A DNA stretch of 38,264 bases, from positions 1 through 38,264 of the forward strand of contig JABAAH010000024.1 of assembly GCA_014238855.1 (NCBI GenBank), written 5' to 3'. Below are positions 8,732-18,681 of this stretch, one piece after another. This DNA comes from Planctomycetota bacterium. Lineage in GTDB: Bacteria; Planctomycetota; Planctomycetia; Pirellulales; UBA1268. Under the pieces are notes generated by a model, which ran no database searches, was not told the origin of the DNA, and saw only the letters and a program-made list of their open reading frames with translations. Numbering within the stretch: position 1 is the first letter of the stretch; each line of letters opens with the position of its first letter. The position numbers were made by a program, and so were the translations under genes.

Positions 8732-11700
8732 CTAGTGTGCACGTGCCGCTAAGACATCGGCTTCAGCTTTTTCTATTGCTTTTTCTGCATCACGCATGCC
8801 AAAACACCAGAACAAGGCAGGGTGCACAAAGAAATCAAGAACAGTCGAACTTATCAGCCCGCCAAGTATGACTGTCGCGATTGGGTAGAGGATTTCTTTC
8901 CCCGGCTCACCTGCAGCGAGAACAAGTGGCACCAACGCAATGCCCGCAGTGAGAGTTGTCATCAACATTGGTGCTACGCGCTCTTTTCCAGCACGCTCAA
9001 TCATTCCTCGAGTAAACCCCTCCCCTTCATATTGAACGAGATGGAGGTAGTGAGCTATCAGGAGAATTCCGTTCCTCGAAGCAATTCCACAGAGTGATAT
9101 AAAACCCACCATACTTGCAATAGTCAATGATTGGTTTGTGAGATACAAAGCTCCTATGGCTCCGATTGCTGCCATAGGCAATGAAGCGAGTACCTGTAGT
9201 GAAAGGTTTACTGAACGGAACAGGGTGTAAAGAACAAAAAACATTCCGCTCAGTGATATGATGCTTAACATGCTAATTGTTCTCGCTGCTTGACGCTGGC
9301 TTTCAAACTGCCCTCCATACTCGACAAAAGAACTCGGCGGCAGTGCTGCTTCTATTGGCGCAAGTCGCTGCTGCACTTCCCTCACCACACCGTCGAGGTC
9401 ACGCCCAACCGTATTGCATTGAATAACGATTCGTCGCTTTACATTTTCTCGACTAATCGTATTTGGGCCACTCCCTTCTCGAATAACAGCAACAGCGTCA
9501 AGTGGAACCCGCCCACCCGTTGGCAGATTAATTGATAAGTCTCCTAATTTTTCAACATCGACTCGATACGGATCATCCATTCGTACAATAAGATCAAAAA
9601 CCCGCTGCCCATCGACCACTTGTGATACCGTCCGACCGTGCATTGCTGTCTGTATGAACTCATTGACTGATTTCACTGTGAGACCATATTGCACGAGTTT
9701 TTCCCGCTTGATCTGAATCTGGAGTTGAGGGATCTCCACCTGCTGCTCTACCAAAAGATCAGTCACCCCAGGCACATCAGCAATTGCTTCTTTTATCTGC
9801 TCAGCAGTTTTCCGTAGCGAGAGAAGGTTGTCACCGTAAAGCTTAATGCCCAACTGTGCCTTCACACCTGAAAGCATATGGCTGATGAGATGGGCGAGAG
9901 GTTGTTCGACTGATGAAACAATTCCTGGAACATCACGCAATGTTTTCCGGATGTCTTCGAGTATCTGCTCACGACTACGGGTCATGTTCGGGTTTAAAGT
10001 GATGATTGTTTCCGACCCATTTACACCTTCCAGGTGCTCATCCATTTCACCCCGACCCGTCCGCCGACTAAAGCTTTCAACACCGTCAACTGCTTCAATC
10101 CGCTCGTCAACCATAGCGCCTATCGCATTTGAGGTGGCAAGTGATGTTCCTGCAGGCAGCAGCACATTCACCTGGACACTGCCCTCGTTGAAAGGCGGCA
10201 GAAAGTCTTTCCCTAAACCAAAAACTGCAACAAGACTGACACCACAACAACCAAACACCACAACCAAAACAAGCACTGGATACCGCAGACTGATACGGTT
10301 TGCCAAGCCTGCTGAGAACTGTGAGAAACGCAGCAGAAAGCTTTTACGTTGTTTTTGAGAACCATACGAAACAGGTAGCAGCCAATACGACAGAACAGGT
10401 GTCACCGTCAAAGAAACAATAAGCGAGGCTGTGATAGAAATGATGTATGCCAAGCCGAGAGGCATAAACAACCTTCCTTCAATCCCACCAAGTGCAAAAA
10501 GTGGAACAAACACAAGGACAACAAGGACTGTACTGAAGACGACGGAATTTCGGACCTCACGACTTGCTTCATATACAACGCGCAGAATTGGCCGAGGCGA
10601 TGATTCTTGATTATTCTGACGAAGCCGGCGGAAAATATTTTCGACATCGACAATTGCATCATCAACGAGTTCACCTACTGCAACAGCAAGACCGCCAAGA
10701 GTCATCGTATTGATTGACATGCCGAGCACGTGAAAAACGATGACCGTAATCATAATTGACAGCGGTATAGCCGTAAGGGTAATAAAAGTCGCACGAACAT
10801 TGAGTAAGAACAGAAATAAAACAATAACGACCAATACTGCGCCATCCCGCAGCGCCTCGAAAACATTTAATACGCTTAAATCAATAAACGTTTTTTGTTG
10901 ATAGAGGTCTGGTATAATTCGGACATCGCCCGCGAGCGATGATTCGATACTTTCAAGTACGGACAGTACCTCATCCGTTAATCGACGGGTGTCCTCGCCC
11001 GGTTGCTTGGAAATAACAAGCAACACTGCTGGCTTTCCGTTGATGGCCGCGTCGCCTCTCTTTGATTGAGCCCCCTCCACAACTCGAGCCACCTGCCCCA
11101 AAACGACAGGCCGGTCTTCTATGGCCTTCACCACAACGGCCTTCAAATCGGCTATCGTTTTTATTCGACCCAAGGAACGCACGAGCAGTTCGCTCCCTCC
11201 ATTCTCAAGATACCCACCAGTGGCGTTTGAATTACTGGCTTGTACAGCTTGCTTAACATCATTCAGCGACACCCCAAACTGCAGCATGAGGTCCGGGTTA
11301 ACCAACACCTGAAATTGTTTCACTCCGCCACCTATGGTGACAACTTGTGCGACCCCCGGCACCGTCAACAGCCGTTGACGTACGACCCAATCAGCTATTG
11401 TCCGAAGCTCAACTGGAGATGTCTCCCCCCGGGCACTCTCAACACCAACATGCATGATCTGACCCATTATTGACGAAGTCGCCGCTAATTGAGGACGGAT
11501 TCCTTCCGGCAATCGCTCCCTCGCCATCGCAATTTTTTCTACAACAATCTGTCGATTGACATAAACGTCTGAACCCCATTCGAATTCAACCCAAATCACC
11601 GAGACACCAACACCCGATGAACTCCGTACCGTTTGAACACCACTTGCACCACTCAGAACTGACTCAAGCGGGACGGTCACGAGCGTCTCCACTTCTTCAG

Positions 11701-11872
11701 GAGCAAGCCCACTCGCTTCAGTAAAAATAGTTACTCGAGGCCGGTCGAGATTTGGAAAGACATCGACGGGAATAGACTGACAAATCAAGCTACCGTACAA
11801 GAGAATCACGAGCGCAACAACAACGGTCAGGACACGATAGCGAAGTGCGATTCGAATAATGGCGTCAAGCAT
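8732..11872 (-). CDS. RND efflux pump inner-membrane permease, CusA/CzcA type
   Basis: At 1046 residues this has the size of a heavy-metal-efflux RND permease, a proton-driven antiporter of the inner membrane. It opens with RIALRYRVLTVVVALVILLY (first membrane helix), then IPVDVFPNLDRPRVTIFTEA and LAPEEVETLVTVPLESVLSG, which are hallmarks of the CusA/CzcA branch. The helix-4 motif reads AVGELVDDAIVDVEN. It keeps the proton-relay Asp and Glu but lacks the first Asp of the CzcA DFGLIVD motif, so it is closer to CusA-like or less specific members. AAAGAG lies just before the ATG. The adaptor gene ends 32 bp upstream, so the two form an operon. No outer-membrane factor is in the window. The metal specificity cannot be read from the sequence alone. 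Confidence 0.93.
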   Translation of the reverse strand: MLDAIIRIALRYRVLTVVVALVILLYGSLICQSIPVDVFPNLDRPRVTIFTEASGLAPEEVETLVTVPLESVLSGASGVQTVRSSSGVGVSVIWVEFEWGSDVYVNRQIVVEKIAMARERLPEGIRPQLAATSSIMGQIMHVGVESARGETSPVELRTIADWVVRQRLLTVPGVAQVVTIGGGVKQFQVLVNPDLMLQFGVSLNDVKQAVQASNSNATGGYLENGGSELLVRSLGRIKTIADLKAVVVKAIEDRPVVLGQVARVVEGAQSKRGDAAINGKPAVLLVISKQPGEDTRRLTDEVLSVLESIESSLAGDVRIIPDLYQQKTFIDLSVLNVFEALRDGAVLVVIVLFLFLLNVRATFITLTAIPLSIMITVIVFHVLGMSINTMTLGGLAVAVGELVDDAIVDVENIFRRLRQNNQESSPRPILRVVYEASREVRNSVVFSTVLVVLVFVPLFALGGIEGRLFMPLGLAYIISITASLIVSLTVTPVLSYWLLPVSYGSQKQRKSFLLRFSQFSAGLANRISLRYPVLVLVVVFGCCGVSLVAVFGLGKDFLPPFNEGSVQVNVLLPAGTSLATSNAIGAMVDERIEAVDGVESFSRRTGRGEMDEHLEGVNGSETIITLNPNMTRSREQILEDIRKTLRDVPGIVSSVEQPLAHLISHMLSGVKAQLGIKLYGDNLLSLRKTAEQIKEAIADVPGVTDLLVEQQVEIPQLQIQIKREKLVQYGLTVKSVNEFIQTAMHGRTVSQVVDGQRVFDLIVRMDDPYRVDVEKLGDLSINLPTGGRVPLDAVAVIREGSGPNTISRENVKRRIVIQCNTVGRDLDGVVREVQQRLAPIEAALPPSSFVEYGGQFESQRQAARTISMLSIISLSGMFFVLYTLFRSVNLSLQVLASLPMAAIGAIGALYLTNQSLTIASMVGFISLCGIASRNGILLIAHYLHLVQYEGEGFTRGMIERAGKERVAPMLMTTLTAGIALVPLVLAAGEPGKEILYPIATVILGGLISSTVLDFFVHPALFWCFGMRDAEKAIEKAEADVLAARAH

Positions 11873-11904
11873 GGCATCTCTTTAAGTAATGACGTGCAGT
11901 CACC

Positions 11905-13326
11905 TCAGTGAACATGACCAGCATGACGGTCAGTGTTTTTTCCTGACTGATTTTTGAATGCAAACTGCAACTGCTGTGCCGAATTCAAAGCAATTATATC
12001 ACCAGGATGAATCGACCCATCACTTGCAAGAACAACAAATCTGGGGTCACGAAATTCAACTTCAACAGCTTGTTGGTGAAAATGATTTCCATCAGCCATG
12101 AAAACATAGTTTTCGACTCCATCTTTAGCTACTGCGTTGACTGGTACAACCATTCGGTCCGGCCACTCCTCAATTGGCACACGCAATTGCACCCTTTGAC
12201 CGGGACGATATCGCCAATTCAGTGTTGAAGAACCAAATTCACCAACCGGCCCTGAAAGATTTTCATTTGGGAGTGACACAAAAAAATGTAATGTTCTCGC
12301 TTCCGCATCAACCTCTCCAGAAAGATAGTCGATTGTGAGGTTTGGGATTTCCCGGGATTCCCCAGACGCGGTTTCAAGAATTGCAGCGACGGCCCTGCCT
12401 TCTGAAGCAGCCTCACTAATTTCAATCGCATCTTTTTCAAAAGCTTCAGCATCAATCATTAATGTTTGATGATCGACTACTACCGCAAGCATCACACCGG
12501 TTTCAACATATTGACCTCGCTCGACATCAAGCTTCTGCAATAAAAGCATAGGCTGTCCTTCAGCATCATCGACTACAAGTTCTTTCTCACGAGGTGCTCG
12601 AACGGTGACTGTGCCCAGCAGAGTTCTGCTTTCCTGGATAGTCGTCACTTGAGTTTCAGAAAGTCCGTGCAATAGTAATGCCTGCCTCTCAGCACGTTGG
12701 CGACCCTTCAACTTTTGTAGTTCATACTGCTGATCCAAAATTCTTTTTTTTGCAATAAGACCTTCTGTGTTAATACTTTCAAGCCGATGAAGTTCTCTTT
12801 GAACAACATCGAGTGCTTCTGACGTCGCAAGCAAGTCAACCTGTGACGCCACGACCTCTTCGTGAGTGAGTCGTAGTTCAAAGAGAGGATCTCCTGGTGA
12901 AACTGAATCCCCTGGTGTTTGATATATCTGTGTTACATAGCCTGTCAGGGGAGCAATTACTGTGTATTGAGATCGCCCAGGTCTCTCAACAATGATGCCC
13001 GGCACAATGATGGGACGGCTGTATGACTGGACCGACACGGCCCCTTCACGCAGTCCAATACTCTTTCTTGCTTGTGGTGAGATGGTGACCTCAACCCCAT
13101 GATCGTGATTAGCATGGTTGTGACCTTTGTCTTCTTGCTCTCGCTCTATTGGCTGCGAATTCAATTCATGCCCCGAGCCACCTTCCAATTCATATCCTGC
13201 TAGATAGGTCACTGCCAAAGTGCGAATATGAGAGGAGGAGGCAAGAGAAATCCCCAACAGGCTTGCTCCAAAGAATAGGCCAATAGAAATGCCACTTACA
13301 ACACTTGGCCACTTACGATCTGGCAT
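11905..13326 (-). CDS. RND efflux periplasmic adaptor, CusB/CzcB type
   Basis: The 473-residue membrane-fusion protein links the RND permease to an outer-membrane channel. An N-terminal anchor (VVSGISIGLFFGASLLGISL) is followed by a His-rich stretch (NHANHDHG, about residues 72-79). Then come a lipoyl/barrel region (QYTVIAPLTGYVTQIYQTPG), an alpha-helical hairpin (about 165-240, coiled-coil-like, with LDVVQRELHRLESINTEGLI), a second lipoyl half (GTVTVRAPRE) and barrel domains (YRPGQRVQLRVPIEEWPDRM). The extreme C-terminus is also His-rich (HAGHVH), which supports metal handling. It is the first gene of the pair with the permease. The ATG at 13326 precedes a normal signal anchor. Confidence 0.9.
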   Translation of the reverse strand: MPDRKWPSVVSGISIGLFFGASLLGISLASSSHIRTLAVTYLAGYELEGGSGHELNSQPIEREQEDKGHNHANHDHGVEVTISPQARKSIGLREGAVSVQSYSRPIIVPGIIVERPGRSQYTVIAPLTGYVTQIYQTPGDSVSPGDPLFELRLTHEEVVASQVDLLATSEALDVVQRELHRLESINTEGLIAKKRILDQQYELQKLKGRQRAERQALLLHGLSETQVTTIQESRTLLGTVTVRAPREKELVVDDAEGQPMLLLQKLDVERGQYVETGVMLAVVVDHQTLMIDAEAFEKDAIEISEAASEGRAVAAILETASGESREIPNLTIDYLSGEVDAEARTLHFFVSLPNENLSGPVGEFGSSTLNWRYRPGQRVQLRVPIEEWPDRMVVPVNAVAKDGVENYVFMADGNHFHQQAVEVEFRDPRFVVLASDGSIHPGDIIALNSAQQLQFAFKNQSGKNTDRHAGHVH

Positions 13327-13553
13327 GAATGAGTCACTGCCCTTCTATTCTTCAACGGCTCGAAAATATAAATACGATTCTGCAACGAATTGTTCCATTA
13401 TTACTCTCTGCTGTTGTTCTCTGCATAGTACCCCACTCTACACAGCTACACAGACGTAAACCAGCAACCTAAGATCCAGCAGGTAAAAGCCTCAAGAAAC
13501 AAGCTCCCGTGGAAGCTTTCTGGACCAAGAAGGATCATACACTCGTTTCTTCC

Positions 13554-14525
13554 TCACGAGCCACCTTTTACTATTTCACCTGACGCACGCGTCAGCAAAG
13601 CCAAGACCACGTAGTTTTCTGTACCGGCATCTAAATAATGTACAGAACCATCACACATTAAAACGTTTATTCCACCAGGATGGTCTGAAAACATGGGCAC
13701 ATTAGGCCCAGCATCCCACACTTTTGCCGGCGGTGGGTTGATCAGTGAAACATTGCGATGCGCATGACCAACATAATTACAATTAAGCCCTGATGCCCAA
13801 ACGCCTCTGGCCTGCCCACCACCTAAGCCAACACCAGACCATTCAAAAATCAGAATTGTCTTAGAAAGTCCATCCGTAATCAATCGGTAAGGAACGCCCT
13901 CATTCACACTACTAACCTCACGAAGTAATAACACCCCTGTATTGGAAGGATAGAGATTCCCGTGATGATCTAAATAGTGTGCTTCGTTTGGATTTACACC
14001 AGCGTTCCCTGAGTAGTCGATACAAGCCATTCCATAAAACTCACCTGATTCACTGATTGTGTCATTGTGACGAGACGACTCTTCTCGGGAAACACTCGGG
14101 CAAAGATATTGTCGTATCTTCGTTTTCGTTGCCTTTTGATTCACTGGGGAACGAAAATCTGCATTCAGGAATAATCGAGCGTCGTCTGTTACAAGATCAG
14201 GGTCTCGAACTGGTGCCCATGTAGCCTGGCGATCAACATGATCCATAAACTCAAGGAAAAAACTACTCCATGAAACGGTTTTAAAATTTCCTTTTTGAAT
14301 TCGTCCGGGCGGTAGGCGGTCCCGATATGCTGAAGCAAACTGCGCAGTGGCCAGGCCAATCTGCTTCAGATTGTTTTGACATGAAAGGCGTCTTCCGGTT
14401 TCACGAACTTGCTGCACCACCGGCAGCAGAAGTCCTACAAGAAGTACGACGACGGCAGTGACTACCAGAAGTTCTATGACCGAGAATCCTGCCCACTTTT
14501 TTTGGTGTCTCCAAGCTGAAAGCAT
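13554..14525 (-). CDS. DUF1559 secreted protein with type IV pilin-like N-terminus
   Basis: The family is greatly expanded in planctomycetes. The N-terminus has a prepilin signal: cleavage is expected at KKWAG^[14 protein letters not shown], with Glu5 of the mature protein and a hydrophobic helix, followed by [20 protein letters not shown], the DUF1559 signature. The C-terminal part has the family's conserved end, [16 protein letters not shown]. The 323-residue length is typical. A purine-rich GGGGGGA just before the ATG at 14525 supports the start. It probably assembles into or associates with a cell-surface pseudopilus-like structure, but the role is not established. It is transcribed divergently from the porin gene, with 257 bp between. 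Confidence 0.92.
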   Translation of the reverse strand: MLSAWRHQKKWAGFSVIELLVVTAVVVLLVGLLLPVVQQVRETGRRLSCQNNLKQIGLATAQFASAYRDRLPPGRIQKGNFKTVSWSSFFLEFMDHVDRQATWAPVRDPDLVTDDARLFLNADFRSPVNQKATKTKIRQYLCPSVSREESSRHNDTISESGEFYGMACIDYSGNAGVNPNEAHYLDHHGNLYPSNTGVLLLREVSSVNEGVPYRLITDGLSKTILIFEWSGVGLGGGQARGVWASGLNCNYVGHAHRNVSLINPPPAKVWDAGPNVPMFSDHPGGINVLMCDGSVHYLDAGTENYVVLALLTRASGEIVKGGS

Positions 14526-14782
14526 CTCACATCCCCCCTCGTCTTTACGCAGCGTTCAATGAACAGGTTCGGGTTCACATGGATGATCAAAGCTGCGCAC
14601 CGTTCGTGAGAGTGGTCATGAATTCTTTCGTTTTTGGCATTACGAGCAGCTGTATATACCTTATTTCACCCAAATTCACTCTTCTCCCTAACAATCTAAA
14701 AAACCCTCAGAATCGATAGATCCTGTGTCGATTTCCTAGATAGAAGCCACGGGGTAAGAAACTCCTGCCCAATCCCTAGTTC

Positions 14783-16396
14783 ATGCGTATTTCCAGAAAA
14801 CGACAACCTGTTCGGAGAGCAAACGTCTGCCATGCGCAGGTGCGTTTTGAACGTCTATGTGCACTTATGGTAATTGTTGCGGCACTGCACTCACAACCAG
14901 TGTGGGCACAACCCACGGGCCTCTCATTACCCGTCGCCTCGTATCAGGATGATACCGAATACGAAACTATTCCACCGCCTGAAATCAGTACGAATGCGGA
15001 CCGAAAGGACGACTTGCGATCGGCCATTCGATCTGATCCTGAATTAGCAGCGGTTGTTCGCGAGGAAGCTCAAATGATGCTTGCCGCTCAACTCAGTGGT
15101 ATCCCACGGCCTCGATACATCCCAGCGACCTCACTTGTAGATTTAAAGGGACTTGAGGTCTACGCATCGAGAAATCGTCAATCGTTTCCATTTTCATTTT
15201 ATCTCAATGGTTTCGTCCAGGTACGTTGGTTTGAGTTCGCACGTTCCGTGACAAGTTGGACAGCAAGTGGGCCTATAAAAGGAATTCCTGGCACACCCAC
15301 TGCACCTACGCAATACCCTGTCAGTAATATTAATGTTTTTGAAATTAATCGATTTTTTCTTACCTCGGAGGGTTACGTCACAGATGAACGCCTGCGTTAC
15401 TCACTTACCCTCTTTGGAACAACGAACAACGGAAACAACTCCGCTATTGCACCACTCGGTTTTCTTGGCTGGAAATTCAATGATCAAGTCATGATGCTCG
15501 GAGGAGTCTCTTTTGTGGCAGCGACACGAGAATGGGGGACATCGAGTCGCTGGGTCCAGGGTATCGACCGTAGCATGGCAAATACATTCTTTCGACCGTC
15601 TTACTCCCCTGGTGTTGAGTTCAAAGGGAAGCTTCTTGATGGTGAATTTTGCTATCGTGGAGGAGTATGGAACGGCATTGATGGATCGCGTGCAGGTGTG
15701 AATCGATCGGGTACTGCAATGGCATGGGCAGGAATTGTTACATGGGAACCCCTTGGAGCGTATGGCCCCTACTACTCCGACATGGAGATCCACCGTGAGC
15801 CCGTATTACGCCTCGGCTGCAGCGGAATGCATGCGCTGACACCAACCAGCCAACAAAGTCAGGCGTTCTCAAACCCTGAAGATACACTCGTACGTCTCAG
15901 CAATGGCACACCAATTTCTGCCCCAGGCGCCATTCAAGCACAGACCGTGATTACAAAAGTTCGTGTCCAACTTGCTACTGTTGACATTGGATGGAAATAC
16001 AAAGGCACCGCAGTAAATTTTGAATACTATTTCAGACAACTTGATGACTACACCGGACAAGACATACCGACTGTAACAATACCCCCGACACCACCAACAC
16101 CCAAATCAGTCCAAGCTCCAAGTATTTTCCAGCAGGGAGGGGCCGGGAGTGTCTCTTTCTGTCTCATTCCACAAAGATTAGGTATTTACGGCCGCTCCGG
16201 CGGTGTGACTGGTCCCAATGGAAGCGGTCAAGAATACGGAGGAGGATTCAACTTCTACCCAAAGAACAATCGTCAATCAAAGTTCACTTTTGAAGTTCTC
16301 TATTACAATCGGAGCCCTGCCAACAACGCCCTCTATCCCTATCGCGCAGGCTACAGTGGTACGGCTATCCAAACCCAGATGCTGGTCATGTGGTAG
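14783..16396 (+). CDS. Outer-membrane beta-barrel porin, probable
   Basis: The 537-residue product has an N-terminal export signal (ERLCALMVIVAALHSQPVWA, cut about residue 42), then a linker with a short helical segment (RSAIRSDPELAAVVREEAQM). From about residue 130 a long series of alternating amphipathic strands with many Tyr, Trp and Phe begins: FSFYLNGFVQVRWFEFARS, GFLGWKFNDQVMMLGGVSF, VDIGWKYKGTAVNFEYYFR, GGGFNFYPKNNRQSKFTFEV. It ends in an aromatic residue (QTQMLVMW), as outer-membrane barrels do. It resembles the phosphate-selective porin (OprO/OprP) superfamily in layout, but I cannot assign a substrate. A Pro/Thr-rich loop (about 432-445) looks like an external loop. Confidence 0.75.
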   Translation: MRISRKRQPVRRANVCHAQVRFERLCALMVIVAALHSQPVWAQPTGLSLPVASYQDDTEYETIPPPEISTNADRKDDLRSAIRSDPELAAVVREEAQMMLAAQLSGIPRPRYIPATSLVDLKGLEVYASRNRQSFPFSFYLNGFVQVRWFEFARSVTSWTASGPIKGIPGTPTAPTQYPVSNINVFEINRFFLTSEGYVTDERLRYSLTLFGTTNNGNNSAIAPLGFLGWKFNDQVMMLGGVSFVAATREWGTSSRWVQGIDRSMANTFFRPSYSPGVEFKGKLLDGEFCYRGGVWNGIDGSRAGVNRSGTAMAWAGIVTWEPLGAYGPYYSDMEIHREPVLRLGCSGMHALTPTSQQSQAFSNPEDTLVRLSNGTPISAPGAIQAQTVITKVRVQLATVDIGWKYKGTAVNFEYYFRQLDDYTGQDIPTVTIPPTPPTPKSVQAPSIFQQGGAGSVSFCLIPQRLGIYGRSGGVTGPNGSGQEYGGGFNFYPKNNRQSKFTFEVLYYNRSPANNALYPYRAGYSGTAIQTQMLVMW

Positions 16397-16412
16397 ACAA
16401 AGACGAAGCCGC

Positions 16413-16446
16413 TGTTTTCGTATCAACACTGTTTTTGTATCAACAA
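16413..16446. repeat. Imperfect 17-bp tandem duplication
   Basis: TGTTTTCGTATCAACAC (16413-16429) is followed directly by TGTTTTTGTATCAACAA (16430-16446), 15 of 17 identical, just after the porin stop codon. Confidence 0.85.
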
Positions 16447-16468
16447 TGGATCTCCGCCCTTGATCTAG

Positions 16469-16498
16469 ATTTTGTTGCGTCCGAAATTTTGTTGCGTC
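16469..16498. repeat. 13-bp direct repeat at 17-bp spacing
   Basis: ATTTTGTTGCGTC occurs at 16469-16481 and again at 16486-16498. The 17-bp period equals that of the tandem duplication just upstream. Confidence 0.8.
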
Positions 16499-17133
16499 GT
16501 TATCTTTGCTCAAAAGTATACCGACTTCGGCACTATGTACCCTCTTCCTGGCGTTTCTGCACCGGCCCGCATAAAGCAATGAATACGAAACCACAATAAA
16601 CCAATGCACTCCAACAAAAAATTGGAAAGAGGTGGTTATATTTCTTACATAATATTCGACGAGTCGCACCTTCGTGGAGTATCAAGTACTGCCACTGGCA
16701 CGTTTAAGACCAGATGCTCACCTTCGATTCATGAGTACTGCTCAACAAAATCGGTGGACACACTTTCTCGATGGAATCGACTGAAAATCCCCTGCGATCG
16801 TTTTCGGTACTGTAAAGAATGAAAACTGCTTGAAAGACACACCGTGTTTGATGCAACGGTCGCTGAATACTAAAAGTCCTTGTGGCATGACCCCAAAGAA
16901 CACATCTTTCTTCGCAACCAATCGATACTCATTACCTAAAAAAAAGTGTAAAAACCGCTTTTATCACAAACAATTTCAGCATTATCGATTTTCTAGGAGA
17001 AATTCGTTTTCCAATCGAACGAATGATGCCTATCGTTCGTAATGACAAATGTGGCCAAGGTGAAGCAACCAGCAGGAAAAAACACCGACAGCCTAAACCA
17101 CTGCTAGAACCGGATGCTTGCGGAGGAATCAAA

Positions 17134-17463
17134 ATGACACGGGAAGAACTGCTAACTCTTTGTGATGACTATGTTCATGACGAAACAATTTCTCTAAATA
17201 TTAGTGAAATTAATCGTACTTCTCCTGCCCCAACAACGTCCATCATTCACTGCTTTCGTGAGGCAGAGATATCTGCGGCAGAAATGCAATCTCTACTGGC
17301 TTATGTCTGTCAGCATCAAAACGATGAACTTGATTGGTCTGATGCTGATCGATTATGTGATGCTTCAGACGGTGTAGGTCGGCTTGAAAACCCCGGTAAC
17401 GCCGCATCTTGGACAACCGACGAAGATCATGGAAATCCTATTAGTAATCGTCGGCCTCGATAA
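17134..17463 (+). CDS. Small acidic protein of unknown function
   Basis: I recognise no family. The 109-residue product starts MTREELLTLCDDYVHDETIS and is acidic and soluble, with no membrane segment. Cysteines are scattered and not in zinc-ribbon pairs. The start is well supported: GGAGGA at 17122-17127 lies six bases before the ATG, one of the best ribosome-binding sites in the window. The open frame continues upstream to 17023 but that part reads as basic, low-quality sequence. It stands alone between the porin and the convergent thioesterase gene. Confidence 0.6.
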   Translation: MTREELLTLCDDYVHDETISLNISEINRTSPAPTTSIIHCFREAEISAAEMQSLLAYVCQHQNDELDWSDADRLCDASDGVGRLENPGNAASWTTDEDHGNPISNRRPR

Positions 17464-17581
17464 TTGTTTATCGAACTGGAAAGAATTCACCCCTTTTCAA
17501 CACGAACGCTATAAAAAAATACAATAAAAAAGAATGTCTCCGTGTCTGCAAAGTGTGTTCACTGACAAAAGACCGCTGTAT

Positions 17582-17992
17582 CTACGATGTCTTTGAAAGG
17601 AGCCAGTCGGGAAGCTTTCTTATTTTCCCTTCAGGATCAACGCACACAACCAGCGTTTCACCAGTCGCAATTATCCTACTGTCTCGGATGAGTTCATACG
17701 TGTGACGAATGCTTGCAGAAGTTACTTTCCCAACATATGTCCGCAGAAGGAGCATGTCGTCATATTCTGCGGCCGCCTGATAGCGACACGATGCTTCTGC
17801 AACAACCATAAAAAGCCCTGCGTCCTCAAAAGCTTTGTACGTATAGCCTTGTGCACGAAGCATCTCGGTACGCCCCATCTCGAAATACGTGAGATAGTTT
17901 CCGTGATGTACTCGCCGCTGGCCGTCTGTTTCCTGATAACGCACACGAATTGTAATTTCATGCGAGCGGCTAGAGACCGGTGATTGATGCAT
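17582..17992 (-). CDS. YbgC/FadM-type acyl-CoA thioesterase (hot-dog fold)
   Basis: The 136-residue protein has the single hot-dog domain of 4-hydroxybenzoyl-CoA thioesterase relatives. The N-terminal motif VRYQETDGQRRVHHGNYLTY contains the expected catalytic Asp (in ETD), and EMGRTEMLRAQGYTYKAFED forms the long central helix. Strands VVAEASCRYQAAAEYDDMLL and ASIRHTYELIRDSRIIATGE follow as in YbgC. It hydrolyses acyl-CoA thioesters in the cytosol; in proteobacteria ybgC neighbours tol-pal, but no tol genes are present here. The ATG at 17992 is preferred over the GTG directly before it. Confidence 0.88.
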   Translation of the reverse strand: MHQSPVSSRSHEITIRVRYQETDGQRRVHHGNYLTYFEMGRTEMLRAQGYTYKAFEDAGLFMVVAEASCRYQAAAEYDDMLLLRTYVGKVTSASIRHTYELIRDSRIIATGETLVVCVDPEGKIRKLPDWLLSKTS

Positions 17993-18145
17993 CACAGCAA
18001 AAACTCATGAAAGAAGACTGATGACGTTATCTTGATTATCAAGCGCAATCTATAGATCTTAACAAGAGCTACAGATGTTTGTTGACCGCCTTGGATTAAA
18101 AAGCCTATTCTGTATCGTATTGATTTACGCACGGAAGAAAAAGGT

Positions 18146-18649
18146 ATGACAAGTTTTAGTGACGCAGGTGAAGGTGCCACAGTTGGATTTGCGACTGCGC
18201 GCGGAAGAAACTGGCCAACATTACGGCAATTCACTGTCTTTTTAGAAAATCGTGTTGGTCAACTCGCTGAACTTTTGCGTCGTTTTGCTGGCACAAGGGT
18301 ACGTATTGTTGCCTTGTCGATTAGTGATGCTGGTGAATGTGCGTTCGTTCGCTTTCTCCTGAGCCACCCGGAACAAGGCCGAGAAATTCTTGAACGTGCT
18401 GGGCTTGCGATCATTGAGAGTGATCTCATTGGTGTGGAATTGCCCGACGACCCTCAGCCACTCGTTCAAATCTGTACAGCTCTTCTTCAAGCTGAGACGA
18501 ATATCATTCAGGCATACCCTATTCTCATGCGTCCCCGAGGACGGGCAGTCGTAGCCCTTATGGTGGACAACACTGAGATGGGGCTGGAAACACTCGCCGC
18601 AAAGGGTTTCTCTTTAATCACCGAAGGTGATCTGGATGATGATTCATAA
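18146..18649 (+). CDS. ACT-domain protein, two tandem ACT folds
   Basis: The 167-residue protein reads as two successive ACT domains: about 25-90 (TLRQFTVFLENRVGQLAELL, VRIVALSISDAGECAFVRFL) and about 95-160 (PQPLVQICTALLQAETNIIQ, PRGRAVVALMVDNTEMGLET). The FLENRVGQLAEL segment, where the ligand usually binds, is clear. ACT domains bind amino acids or other small ligands to control enzymes; no catalytic domain is attached, so a regulatory or sensor role is inferred. It converges with the zinc-ribbon gene, with 32 bp between stops. The start at 18146 has AAGG just upstream. Confidence 0.85.
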   Translation: MTSFSDAGEGATVGFATARGRNWPTLRQFTVFLENRVGQLAELLRRFAGTRVRIVALSISDAGECAFVRFLLSHPEQGREILERAGLAIIESDLIGVELPDDPQPLVQICTALLQAETNIIQAYPILMRPRGRAVVALMVDNTEMGLETLAAKGFSLITEGDLDDDS

Positions 18650-18681
18650 TCGAATGATAACCACGCAGCATAGCCAGAGAC

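Larger units (their letters stand above)
16397..17133. other. Gene-poor 740-bp stretch
   Basis: No coding frame here has a recognisable domain or ribosome-binding site; the short open frames seen are probably accidental. It contains two near-perfect 17-nt-period tandem repeats at its left end. Near its right end is an inverted repeat, CGAACGA (17016-17022) with TCGTTCG (17033-17039). Confidence 0.45.

Noticed and set aside
9846-10358. A 170-codon plus-strand frame opposite the RND permease
   Set aside because: Antisense shadow, low-complexity Ser/Pro/Arg composition, no start signal.
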